NCBI GenBank assembly: GCA_019059635.1
Contig: JAGVRJ010000003.1
Location: 2,356,001-2,420,000, forward strand
Source of the DNA: Proales similis
Taxonomy: Eukaryota; Rotifera; Eurotatoria; Ploima; Proalidae
DNA length: 64,000 nt
Direction of reading: 5' to 3'
The notes beneath the pieces are model-generated. The model had not been told where the DNA came from and ran no database searches. It saw only the letters and a program-made list of their open reading frames with translations. How positions within the stretch are numbered: position 1 is the stretch's first letter; each line of letters opens with the position of its first letter. Below, in pieces: positions 1 to 11,436 of the stretch. The translations under genes and the position numbers were made by a program.

Positions 1-1171
1 ATATTTTTGCTAGCAACCAATATTCAAATCTAAATATTTTGATAGGCGTTCAGGGGCGCGATGATGACGATGATGGGAGCTAATGAAGAAAAAAGGTGAA
101 GTATGACGACGATGATGGTGCTTACGGTTGTTGCTCTATGTCAATCGAAGGTGATTTAATCTCACATAGTCTCTCTACTCTGCGGAGTTTTGCGCAATTT
201 ATTTTGAATTTGAAATCCATTCCTCGTCTATTCATCGTGAATCGTAGCTCTCTCTCTCTGCGTATTTCATCATCATCATCATCTTCTTCACCTTCATATT
301 GCTCGCCTCGCCGCCGCCGCCTTCATCACCGCTACAATCATCTTGAACTGCTTCATATTCGTGTTCATTGCCTTCGGCTTCTCCTCATATTTGCACCCAT
401 ATTTACCAAGCGAACTAATAAAAACACGTGTTTACTATGGCCTTTCAATTCGTTCTGGCGTTTGATTTTGTTTCTCGTCTCAGCTGCGCTCTCTTGATCA
501 TTTGTAGCGCCAATTCACTTTTAGCGCCCGATCGGCTCCTTTTCTCTCTGTTTCCTTAAAATCATCTATTCGCCTTTTTGTTTCACTTTCTGGCTCATTT
601 AAAAACTCGACCGCACATCGCACTGAGTTGTTTTCTCACTGCCAATTTTTATTTTAAAAAATTGGATTCAATCATAAAAATAGAAGCAAAACAAAATATG
701 AGTATGAACAGGGCGCAAGGAAAATTAGAGATGCACCAGAAACATTGGCTGGTAGCGCATTCCAAGCGCGTTCGATCCTATTTGCAGTTGTTCGCCTTGG
801 ATAGAAGCAGTCGGCTCACTTCTTCAAACATAACGTGAGATTAGAGGAAGCAAGTCAAAACAAATATTTTTACAAAGATAATATTTGACTTTGTATAAGT
901 GTGTGTTAGATTTGAGGTAAATGGATGTAATTTAACACTAATTATTAGTAATCAGTTTACCATCGTTGTCCTTTTTTAAACTCATGCCGAGTTCGTTAAG
1001 CTTGTTGAGTTTATTTTCGAGTTTGGAACACGCGTCTACTCGGCCTTCGTCTTCGCCTGTACCAAATTTTTTATTTTAGAGCCGCTTGCACACAAGGCGA
1101 TAGCCAGCAGCAGCAAACGCGTTGACGAGCCAGCGACTCATCGGCATCAGCATGTCGATGACGCAGATTCA
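1..1171. other. non-coding stretch, left edge of window
   Basis: I see no convincing gene here. Short open frames on the plus strand (96-497 and 578-838) are low-complexity Ser/Arg/Leu translations with no domain and no splice partners. There is a (TCA)n-like run near 268-290. The right end is probably the 3' flank of the minus-strand coiled-coil gene that stops at 1172. Confidence 0.5.
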
Positions 1172-4100
1172 TTAAATTGCAAAACGTGCCGCTCCTCGCA
1201 ATTGCTGCAAGCCAGCCTTCATTTGTCTATATTTACCTTGGGACATGCTATCCATTTCGCTCGCCGACTCAAACAGAAGCGAATTTAGTTGTCTAATGGC
1301 CTCATCGTCAGCAGATGCTTTCTGGTTGCTTGGCAACTTGTCGTCTTGAAAAAAAATTTTCAAAATCTGATAGTTATTGTGGCCGGTAATCAACAACAGT
1401 AAACGTTTGCTCACCATCAACCAGCTTTAAAATTTCCAGAAGAATCGACGCGCTTCTACTGGGTCGCTCTTCTTTTTGCCTGTTTCGGTCTGCATGCGCG
1501 GCCGCTTTTATTAGTTTGCCCACAAGGTCGCTCGTGCACTTATTTGCGCTGCCTTCTTCGACGTTTGACGTCAGCTTGCCACCGTTCAACAAATTCACCG
1601 CACACTGTAGCTTGTTGAGATCACGTTTCAATGATTCGTTGGTTCGCTCGGCTCTCTCAAATTTGTCCACCCACTGTGTGTGTTTGATATTTACAGTCGA
1701 AATGAATTCTCTTCATGTTGCGCAATTAATTTGTTCAACAACAAACCTGTTCTAAGCTTTTCTCGTACTCGGTCACCTTTTGCCGGAGCGAATTGGCCTC
1801 TTTTTCGGACTTTTGCACCTCGTCTGCAAGTCGTTCACACCTTGCTTGGCTAGCAGCGCAGTTCTCATCGCGCTGGGCCCTCTCCTCTTCCAGACGATTG
1901 TTTTCTCGGCTCAGAAATTCGATTCGCGCCTCTAGCTCGCCCAGTTTGGCCTTTAGGCTCTCGATTTTCGCCTTCTTTTGCACGAGCTTGAACTGAACAG
2001 AGCTGTTCAACTCGAGCGCTTTGGTCTCGTCTTGGTTACGATTGATTGTCTCCACTTGCTTCAGCAATGCCACTTCTTTCTCATAGACTTGAAATAAAAG
2101 CTTGCACAATCGAAAAGAAGAGATGAGCTGCGGCGCGAAGGGTCTAATTACGCGTCAACGACTGTTGTAGCTGAGAAATCAAATTGTCCTTGTCGTTAAT
2201 CGACTGCGAAAGCTTCCTGCTCATTGTCTTGTAGCTGTTTTGCAATATGTTCATTTCGTTTTTAACTTGATTCAACTCCTGGTCGATTTGTTGGCAAAAT
2301 ACAAAAGTTTGAAAAAGGGGCCGATTTCGGTTGACTCAGTCAAGAAACCTACCTTGATTAAGGCCTCTTTTTCACGAGCCATTGCTTCGTTTACCTTCCT
2401 TAGCTCGTCCAGCCTCTTTGAGCCCGACTCGGCGTTCGTCTCTTGCTCACTGGCCTTGGTTTCTAGACGACGATACTTGTGACCGAGCAGCTCGTGCTCG
2501 CCTTGCAGCTTGTTCAATGACGCTTCCAGCTTCTCAATCTGCTTTTCGAGCGAATCCTTCTCTTCTTTTAGAACTGCGTTCGTCTTGCAGCTGTGCTGCA
2601 CAATTGAAGTTAAATTTTGCAGTTTTAACTTGTAGTCGGCCAGCTCGCTCTCTCTGTGCCAAACTTTCTCTTCGGCGGCCTTCTTCAGCTCGGACAGCTT
2701 TTGAATTTGTTCTTGTTGCGATTGCAGTTTGCGTCCTGTCTTCTCCGCCTGCTTGCTCAGCTTTTCGCATTCCAAGCTCCTTCAAGTCACACAGCCTCAA
2801 GAGGTTCACCAGGGGTCGATCAATTCAGCGTCAAACTTACTTGTTTGTCAGCTCCTCCTGAATGCTTCGGTATTTTATCTGAAGGTTGATGAGCTCGCGT
2901 TCAAAGCCCTCAGATTTGAGAATGGCATCTTTCATCTGCTCTGCTCTGCTTTCCAGCTCGTCGCACTGTGTCCTCATGCGCAACTTCTCGTCTCTCTCGC
3001 TCTCGTAGAGCTTGTTTGCCTCGTTAAGGTCCATCTGCGCCTGCTTGCAATCTCGCTTGGTCAATATAATTTGTTCGTTTAAGCTGTCAATGAGCTGCTC
3101 GTATTTGCCAAGTTGACAGACTGTCGCCTCGTTCTTTCGATTCAGTTCGTTCAGCTCGCGATTTAGATCCAAACACTTGTTGTTGAGCTTTTCATTTTCC
3201 GCCTCGAGTCGACCGATCGACGACTCGAAACTCGCCTGGCTGTCTCGCTCTTTGCTTCTTAGCGTGTCGAAGCGAGACTTGAACTGGGCCAGCTCTTGTT
3301 CGCACTTTTCTTTCTCCGAACGCACGCTTTCCAAATTGATCGTTACACTCTTCAGCTCGGTCTCTTTTTGCTCCACTTCACGTCTGTGAGCTTCTCTGGC
3401 CTTGCTCAAACTCGCCTCGAGCTCATCCACGTGTTCGTTTAGCTTTTCCAGCTCGTTTGACTTGATGCTCATGAGCCGATCGTATTCTTGCTTAATTGTC
3501 TCGCACCGCTTTTGAAAGTCAGAGTTCATTTCGCCTTTTTTGCTCTCCAGTTCTTTCTCTTTGAGATCCCACGAATTTTGAAGCTTTAGTGCCAATTGGA
3601 GATTGTCAATCGGATGACTTGGGAAATGACCTTGAAAGCACAAACCTCTCGGATGATTATCTTTCGATGCTTTAGCTCGGCGCTGTAATCGTCCAGACAT
3701 TGCCCGACTGCTTTGGCCAACTTGTCGGGCGCGCATCTTTCACTCACTGCGTTCGGCAAGTAGGATTTTTCTAAATTCATTCAGTCAATAGTGAGCCATT
3801 TTCAGCCAATTGAGCAACACTTGGCTGCAGTTACCTACCTCTTCGTTTCTCTTCTACTTCGATCATCTTGTGAATTTGAGAGGCCGCTTCTTCGTGTTCG
3901 CTCAGCTTCCGCTTCAGCTTTTCGCTCTGATCAGACCTCAGCGCTCGTTCGAGCTTTTCGTTTTGACGCTTCAAGAGTCCGCACTGCTCGCTCAGCTCAG
4001 CAATCCTCTCATCTCTTGATCGATTCGAATCGTCAACAGTCAAGTCTTGAGTATTTTCTTGAGGTCTCTTTCTCACTTTTCGCTTGCCGTTCTCTGCTTC

Positions 4101-4934
4101 TCGTCCACGCAGCATTTGAGCGCGTTTTGCATTTGCGTCATGCTGTCTCTGAATGAGATTCTCAACTGTTCGCTCAGCTTTTCGCTCTCTTTCAGCTTTT
4201 TCCTCAGCGAAGAGCATTCTTGGCTCAGTTGCTTCATCTGCTCGCCTTCCTTTTCCGATCCGATGTGAATTCTTCAATTTAGGTGAAAATTTTAAGTTTT
4301 TTAAGACTCATAATATCGGCCACGAATCGTTACTGACCTTGTCGAAGAGTCAAAGCGTTGATTCGAGCTGGAAATGGCGTCGAGGTCGAAGCCGTTTGAC
4401 AAGCTCAGACCGTTGCATAGATGCTCAGTCTCTCGGAGCCGTTTGTCCAGCTTTTCTCTTTGATTCGATTTTAGATATGAAATCCACTGAGAGTGATCAA
4501 CCAAGTGACCAAAAAACTGGTGCTTACTTGATCTCGGTGAAGCAGCTCGTTTCCGGCTTTGACTCGTCTTTGAGACAAATAGGATTGGCCTTGTAGATGC
4601 GAGGCGAGTGAATCTCATTGAGACTCGTGTTCGAATTGGACACGCTTGACGAGACGAGCTTGAAACTGTCCGAGGTGTCGTTGTCCTGAAAGTGTTTATA
4701 CGAGCTGCCGTATGAGTCTTTTCTGGTCCATTCGTCGTCCCTTAGTGACTTGGCCTGCTCCTCTAGACGTTTGATCTGAGCCTCGAAATCCTGCAGCGAA
4801 GTCATGTTGGACTCGAGCAACGGCTCGCTCGACAGCATGAAATCAGGATAGGCTCTTTGGTGTCGACTCGCTCCTTCGGTCTTTGCCGGACCGAGCGATG
4901 CGGAGCTTAGCAATTCGGCCACGTCGTCTCTCAT
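1172..4934 (-). CDS. large coiled-coil protein, multi-exon, function unknown
   Basis: The chain starts at ATG 4934 and ends with a stop at 1172. I place about nine exons; exon 1 is 4528-4934 and exon 2 is 4338-4486, with introns of about 40-75 nt. The product is about 1,000-1,100 aa. The first 140 residues are Ser/Asp-rich and non-helical. Almost all the rest is heptad-rich Glu/Lys/Arg/Leu/Gln coiled coil (strongest across 3,540-2,840 and 2,775-2,290), ending in a short non-coil tail with SASILLEILKLVD. No motor head, kinase, ATPase or transmembrane segment is visible. The make-up is typical of centrosomal, ciliary or cytoskeletal scaffold proteins, but I do not recognise the family. Exon borders near 3,590-3,650 are ambiguous: two donors, 47 or 62 nt before the acceptor, both keep the frame. 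Confidence 0.7.
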
Positions 4935-6130
4935 TTTTCAATTTGTGGTTAAACGCGCGTCAGAATCTGCGTTCTCTCTCTTTCTTTTCTCTGCGTTGCC
5001 TGGCCTCTTTATTTTAAAACGAATGCAGCTAATGTCAGATGGTCATTCATGAACTCATTGTCATGACGACCGCAAATACCAACTACTCCCTTTTTTTTCT
5101 CAATATTTCTTTTGTTCATCTCTTTCTCCCTTCGAATGGAAGGCGATGAGGGCGAGAGGAACCAGGCGGCCCCTTGTGTGCGGACACTCGCCTGCTAGCT
5201 TTTAATCATTTCGTTTGGCTTTATCTCGAGTTGGCTCTCGCCTACACAACAATTGTCGCAGCGTTGCCTTCGGGGCTCTAAAACGTGCCTCGTCTAATAT
5301 GTCATTAATATTCGCCCGAAATCATCGAGTCCCAGCGGCTATCGAATCAATCGACCAACTATTCTCTGCTGCTTTGTGCACAATTTTTCCAAATTCTGGC
5401 TCTTTTCCCGCCGAGCTTTTCTTTGCCTTTTCTCATTTAGAATTGACCTTTTGCTCTTGCCTTCGACCGAATTCTTAGAGAACAAATATTCTGGCTGCTC
5501 GTTTCTTTGCCTAAATTAGCATCAAAACTTGAATCAATCCGAACTTGTGAACCCGGAGTTGTTTTTTTCTTTTAATTCTATTTGCTTGCTCGTCTTTGTT
5601 TGCAGTTTTGCCTGTAATTAAGTGAAATAGTGCAAATTGATGATACGAGAAAAGAAAAGGGGACCAGGGCCAATCATGGCTCGAGTCTATCAAATAGGGG
5701 ACGAATTGAAATGAAAAAAGAAAATGAAAAGAACACAAGAGCAAACAAATAGAAAGGAGAACGGAGTAAATTTAACTTAAAGATAAGGACAAGAGAGTGC
5801 GTACAGGCGTCAGATAATAAATAGATTCGGCAATGACATTTGAACAACCTGGAAGGTAGAAGCGGAGAGAATATGGACGGCAGCCATCGCAACTAGTTTA
5901 TACAAGCGTCGTAGAGTAAACACTCTAAATCAACGCACACACACAAGTCGAAATAGAATAATAAAATTTTGCGACGGAGCGCTCCCGTATAAGCGATGAT
6001 AATGAGATGATACGCTGGAAATTATTTTTCTTTCGAATTCTTTGCGTTTAAACAGAGTAGGAATTCGAATTGAAATCAAGACTCGCAGGCGGTGTCAAGT
6101 CAAATTCGGAGGTAGAGAGAGAGACAGAAT
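4935..6130. promoter_or_regulatory. divergent intergenic region
   Basis: About 1.2 kb separates the minus-strand coiled-coil gene from the plus-strand P5CR gene, so it must carry both 5' flanks. It is AT-rich with T and CT runs (4,960-5,120). Open frames at 5,215-5,892 on both strands look random. No clear TATA box was found for either gene. Confidence 0.4.
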
Positions 6131-7015
6131 ATGGAAGAGTCAAGATTAGAAAAGGCCGCGTCAGAGTCGACTGGCGGTATTGACAAACGCCTTCGACTTG
6201 GCTTCATCGGTGCTGGCAACATGTCCAGAGCGATCGCCGAGGGCCTGATCCGATCGGGCACTTGTGCAGCGCAGCAAATAATCGTCAGTCATCCGAGTGC
6301 GGCTACAAACAAGAAATTCGCCGATCTGAAGGTTATTAATGAAACCACGAGCAACGAGCATGTAGTGCAGAATGCTGATTTGGTTATTTTATGCGTGAAG
6401 CCACAGCAGCTCGAGCACGTTCTCATTCCTCTGCGCTCTTTGTTTCGCCTTGATCAGCAGATCGTTTTGTCTGTTTGTGCAGGTGTGAGTCTGAGTCGAC
6501 TGGAAGCGCTTCTCATCGACGAAGCGATTCGGCCCAGGCCGGACAACATCAAACTGGTGCGATGTATGCTCAACACGGCCGCAACTGTCTCGCAGTCGTG
6601 CGCCGTATTCAGTCAGAACGGTAATCTCAACGAGCAAGACAAGAATCTCATGAGCGCGCTGCTCAGCTCGGTTGGCAAATGCATGGGTGAGATAAAGGAC
6701 AGCGAGATGGACGCGGCCATGGCAATTTGCGGCTGCTCGATCGCTTACTTCTACTCAATGACCGACGCGATGGCCGACGCCGGTGTGAAACTCGGCCTAA
6801 GCAGACAGCTCTCACTTCAGCTCAGCATTCAGACGATGAGAGGAGCTAGCGAGCTAATGCAGCAAAGCGGCAAGCATCCCATGCAGCTAAAAGACGAAGT
6901 TTGCTCGCCGGGCGGCACGACCGTTCACGGTCTCCACGAACTAGAGCGAAATGGATTCCGTAACGCGGTTATCTGTGCTCTCGAGGCGGCCGCCAAACGA
7001 GCTCAAACGCTCTAG
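6131..7015 (+). CDS. PYCR: pyrroline-5-carboxylate reductase
   Basis: A 294-aa single-exon protein, close to the usual 270-320 aa of the family. It catalyses the last step of proline synthesis, reducing 1-pyrroline-5-carboxylate with NAD(P)H. The N-terminal Rossmann fold shows GFIGAGNM at residues 24-31, followed by LVILCVKPQQ, which is characteristic of the family. The C-terminal helical dimerisation domain carries the signature around DEVCSPGGTTVHGLHELE, including the conserved Ser-Pro-Gly-Gly-Thr substrate-binding loop. The ATG at 6131 is the first in frame; about 20 residues precede the Rossmann fold, and I see no strong mitochondrial presequence. The gene lacks introns although most neighbours have them, so a retrocopy origin is possible. 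The USP gene follows 178 bp downstream. Confidence 0.95.
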   Translation: MEESRLEKAASESTGGIDKRLRLGFIGAGNMSRAIAEGLIRSGTCAAQQIIVSHPSAATNKKFADLKVINETTSNEHVVQNADLVILCVKPQQLEHVLIPLRSLFRLDQQIVLSVCAGVSLSRLEALLIDEAIRPRPDNIKLVRCMLNTAATVSQSCAVFSQNGNLNEQDKNLMSALLSSVGKCMGEIKDSEMDAAMAICGCSIAYFYSMTDAMADAGVKLGLSRQLSLQLSIQTMRGASELMQQSGKHPMQLKDEVCSPGGTTVHGLHELERNGFRNAVICALEAAAKRAQTL

Positions 7016-7081
7016 ATGTTATCTGTGCTAGGCGAGAAGTTGTTTATTTTCGAAATGAAAAACCCTCTGCAATGAGCGGCA

Positions 7082-7087
7082 AATAAA
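7082..7087 (+). terminator. AATAAA polyadenylation signal of the P5CR gene
   Basis: A canonical AATAAA lies 67 bp after the P5CR stop codon and about 107 bp before the USP gene start. This argues that the two genes end and start as separate mRNAs, or are separated by trans-splicing. Confidence 0.6.
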
Positions 7088-7193
7088 TTTTAGCCTAACT
7101 GAGCGCTTTCAAGTCGAGCGTTAAGATGGTAGAACACCTTAAACGATCGCACATCATTTCGATGACTGACTGTTGACTATAGCCGCAATTCCG

Positions 7194-10100
7194 ATGGAAC
7201 GAATTCTCTTGGGTGTGCTCAAGTCCACACACCCGATCAAGCTCAAACGCGCACTGACGCACAAATTGCTCACTTCTTCGAGTCAGCAGGCGTCCAACGA
7301 ATTTGATCTGGTCGAATATGTGCACGAGATTCGTAAGCATTGGAAAATAGGCAACGCATCAGAATGCAGCCAGTCGGAAGTAGACTCACTTGGCCAGCAT
7401 TCTGAACTTGTCATTCAAATATTAACTCATTTGGCAAGTGAGACCAGACTGATTCAGAGCACAGTGCAGAGCATTCAAGATTTTATATTCAATTTGATAC
7501 AGAGCGCCTCCAAAGTAGAGGCCGATCTGTCACTAGAACAGATCAGAATGCATTTAACTTTAATTATTCAATTCATTCGAATACTGTTCGAAGCGTTTAA
7601 TTTGCCGGCGATAAACAAATGCGAACTAGTTCAAAGTCTCGATCATATGTTTTTAAAGGACGGCAGTCTGGAGATAAATTTTTTATTCTTTTTAAGATAT
7701 GACAGCAGCATTGCGCGTTTATATTTAAATCTAATCCAGAGCGTGTTTGTTGTGTTCGAACGCGACCTTTCAAGTCAAGTAGACTATTTATGTCTTTGCT
7801 CGAGCCACACTGTCCTCATCTTGATCGAGACAATCGCACGCGAACAAGAGATTGGCGCCCGACTCGCAGTCAACCAGCCCGATGTTGAGCAATTGAAAAA
7901 AGCTCACTTCAATCTGAAAGACTCGCTTGAGAACTTGCAGATCATAACCAAACTGATCGCTCATCTGGCCGGCAAATATGAAAGCCTGTTTGAGACAGGA
8001 CTCAGGCGTCTGATCGAAGTGCTCGCCAGTCCAAAGCCGGTCAATCCATGCACAGCCGAGCTGCTCAACTGCTTCGATCTTAAGAAATCCGTCTCGTTTC
8101 TGTCCGAAGAGTGCCTTTCGGTAAGTAGCCGGCCTCAACTCGAATCCGACTTCCGAAATGATCAATGCTCAAAAAGGTGACGTCGATCGTGGCCAGCGAT
8201 GAGAGCCTCAAGCAGCTCTTGTCCAATTTGATATTCCTCCTCTGCTGGCCTTTGAACAACCAGGTCGACCAGTGGGTGAATGCTGTGATCACAATGGTCG
8301 CGTGCAGATGTGGCAAGCTCGACTTGCTCATCAAGATCTGCGAAAGCAGCTGCGACATGGTACGTCCTTTCAGTCTCGCCAGCTCGTCCCTTATTTGTTT
8401 GAGAGATCTCTAGCTCTCGTTGCTTTGAAAGGTGTTGAATTTGGTCACAAGTCAGAGGACCAGACGACAAGCCTTGAATGTCTTCTCTTTCATTCTAATC
8501 AATTACCAGCACTCACCCAAACTCTTCCATCAAGTAAGAGGCTCGTTGAGTGTGTCGACTCATACTGAAAATTGCACACCCTATTAAACAGAGCTGCTCG
8601 AGAATGGTGCGCATTTTGCAAAAGCTAAAAGAGGCGCAGGCGAACAACAACGACTCGGTGGAAGCATATCAGCAACTCGGCCTGCTCGCTTTCATTTGTA
8701 TGACTCAGTTCGGCGGCTACCCTCAGATCTATCGACCCATTCTAGAAGTAATCCAAGTAAGTTTATTTCTCAAGTCCTTCTCCAAGAGAAGCAAAAAGCG
8801 AAATAATTTAAATTCAGAACGACATCGATTTGAGCCAGTTTGATTCGTTCAAGTCGAATTACCTGATCGATGAAATGCCCGCCAATGTGCCCTCGGCTAA
8901 ATCAAGCTCAACGCCGGTCAACAAGAGCTTCGCCGAAGTAGAAGTTGAAAATCTGCTGCAGAACAGAGTGAAAGAAGACGTTTGTGGCCTGTTTAATCTC
9001 GGCAACACTTGTTATCTCAACGCCATGCTCCAAGCTTTGTACGCGTGCAAAGGGTGAGCGGATTATCTTAAGCGGCGGTCGATTTTTTAACGCTACTCAA
9101 TTAAACGCAGTTTTGTGCAATCAATACTTTCGATTGATCTCGAACTAATCGATGCTGCAAGACGAAATTTTCTCATCCAGCTGGAGCAATTGCAGTCTCT
9201 GTTCGGCTTCATGCTCCTCTCAAAGGTTTCATTTCATTTTCTCTTTATGCCAAATTAGAAGCTCCAAACTCAATTTGTCAAACAAAAGCGTCACGCGATC
9301 AAGGCCGAAGAGTTTGTGAAACATTGCACTCCTGAGTGGTTCGAGTTCGGTCGGCAACAAGACTGCTCAGAGTTTCTCATTTATTTACTTGATAACCTGA
9401 ACGAGCAAACCAAGCGACTCGAAGGCCCAGTGTCGACAGTTGCCTCAACGAACTGTATCAAGCAGAAATTCGGCATTAATCTACGAAACGAGCTCGAGTG
9501 TGCCAACTGCTCGACAAGTTCGAAGCGAAACGAGCTCAGCTTTTACTTGTCATTGAATTTCCAAGCCGGAAAAGAGAAAACGCTTCAAGAGCTGCTCGAC
9601 GCATTTTTCGGCGAAGAGATCCTGTCGGCAGAGAACAACAACGCTTTTCTGTGCAACAGTTGTAGTTCTCTTCAGAGCGCAGTTAAACGAGTTAGATTGG
9701 ACGGCGGAGACGAACGGCAGCTCCTGCCCGAATATCTCATTCTCAGTCTGAATCGTTTCATTTACGAACGAGATCAGCAGTCGGGTGAACTGAAGAGTGC
9801 AAAAAACATGCAGCAACTCGATTATCCGATAAAACTCAAAGTCCCGTTCTTGTCGAGTTCCGAGGGCACTGAGCAGCACGAAGAGTTCGAATTGTGCGCC
9901 ATTGTGGTCCATTCGGGCGCTTCGCTTCATCACGGCCACTACTACACCTACGCCACACATTGCAAGAGCCAAGAGCGAACGGAATGGATTTTGGCCAACG
10001 ATTCGACCATCACCACGGCCACCTACGAGAGCATGTTGTCAAACTTGCGCCTTTTCAAAACCGACACTCCGTATGTCCTGTTTTATAGACGTTGTTCGTC

Positions 10101-10302
10101 AAGCCAGCTACAAGACAAGCTGAGTGTGGCATCTGTAAAGCTGATCGAAGCGATCGAAAAAGACAATCAAAAGCTAGAGATTGATCGGCAGCGAGCATTG
10201 GCTAAAATTGAACGCGAAGCTAAATGGCGTGATAGCGGCGATGATAAATCACGAGACGGCGATCGACCTGGCCCAGACTCGCCTCCTCGATTTGTGTTCT
10301 GA
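7194..10302 (+). CDS. USP38: ubiquitin-specific protease, USP35/USP38 type
   Basis: Seven exons join in phase (7194-8120, 8177-8359, 8432-8533, 8592-8756, 8818-9053, 9111-9225, 9289-10302) to give 913 aa. The long N-terminal helical region begins MERILLGVLKSTHP, matching the start of vertebrate USP38/USP35; this is why I choose ATG 7194. The C19 peptidase core follows. The Cys box GLFNLGNTCYLNAMLQALY holds the catalytic Cys, QQDCSEFL is the Gln box, two CxxC pairs (CANCS, CNSCS) form the zinc finger, and HHGHYYTYA is the His box. It should remove ubiquitin from proteins as a cysteine isopeptidase. A short basic tail ends in SPPRFVF. Introns are 52-72 nt and several acceptors end in AAG. The assignment to USP35/38 rather than another USP rests on the N-terminus. 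Confidence 0.9.
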
Positions 10303-10478
10303 TTTCATTACTTGTGCTCTGTGCAAACGATTTTTACATAAATTTTCAAAAGAAAGCTGCTCCATCTCGTTCGTAAACTCAATCGACTTGAATTGAATAT
10401 CAAGCGACTCGATTTCTTCAACTTGTTCAAAATATTTTATTTCACAATTCAAGGAGGAGAAGGACAGTCAAAGGTCGG

Positions 10479-11230
10479 ATGCGAATCGAACTGAGCATCG
10501 TCTGTTTCGCTTTGTTTGTGCTCTGCTCAGGCACAAACATGGTCGAACGCATTGACTACGAGTGCACGTAAGCTGACCCATTGGTTGTTGGCTGCAAACT
10601 CTAGTCTTAAATCGTTCGCTTTCAAGTCGTCAATGCGATTCACATTTCTCGGGCGCCGACTGCTGGCGCAAGACATTTGACTTTTTCATCAACGACTTCA
10701 TGCAAGCACTGGTTGAGATTGTCAATGTGAAACAGAACGTAAGCGAATCGCGCCTAATTCTCACATGCGCTAATTTAATAGAATGGAATCCAAAGCTGCA
10801 AATAGCCGGCTCGTCCATCAATCTCACCGAGCTGATTCAGCAGACTTATGAGGAAATGAAAAATTCGGACGAGTCGGTTTCAAACTTCGTCACGGGCACA
10901 ATGCCCGAGTTTGAAGAGACGTTCATTCAACTGTTGAACTCGGTTCGGCTTTTTCGTTGTCATGTTTGCTGATTGAGCCAGTTTCTAACAGCGTTCTCCT
11001 CTCAGATTCAAAGTCCGTCGCCAAATCCGTCTGCCGAGTTCGAGGTCGAGTGCCCGATAGACTGTGATCGATCGATTTTGAACTACATTATTCCATCTTT
11101 CGGCGTCGCCATGGGCCTATTGATTGCGTCCATTGTGTTCATCTTTGCCTATTTCATATTTCAAAAGGTCCAATACAAAAGGCTAGCCATCAAGCTTGAG
11201 AACAAGCCGCCGACTACTACAAGCTTTTAA
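10479..11230 (+). CDS. small type I membrane protein, unknown family
   Basis: Three exons (10479-10567, 10627-10942, 11006-11230) join in phase to give 209 aa. Residues 1-20 form a signal peptide (LSIVCFALFVLCSGT). The ectodomain of about 130 residues has about six Cys (ECT, RQC, ADC, LTC, VEC, PIDC). One transmembrane segment follows (IIPSFGVAMGLLIASIVFIF) and then a short basic cytoplasmic tail ending PPTTTSF. It probably sits at the cell surface. I recognise no domain. The two introns are 59 and 63 nt. It starts 176 bp after the USP gene on the same strand, with no AATAAA seen between them. Confidence 0.75.
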
Positions 11231-11436
11231 ATTAGCTTCTCTCTTTTTGCTCTTTAGCAGTTTGGCTTCGGCTAACTTCAAGGCTTGCTCTGAAAATTGC
11301 AAATAAATATAGTGAATCATTGTTGAATCGACTTTATTTTCCAATTCAAGTTTTTCTTTAATGGTCAAACGTGTAGCTCAGTTATTCGCTTAAAAGCAGA
11401 GAATGCCCATCAAACATTTAGAGAAAGCTTAGATCA

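Noticed and set aside
4040-4090. A 31-nt intron in the coiled-coil gene
   Set aside because: GTGAGA...AAG borders exist, but reading straight through keeps the coil in frame, and 31 nt is shorter than any intron I could confirm here.
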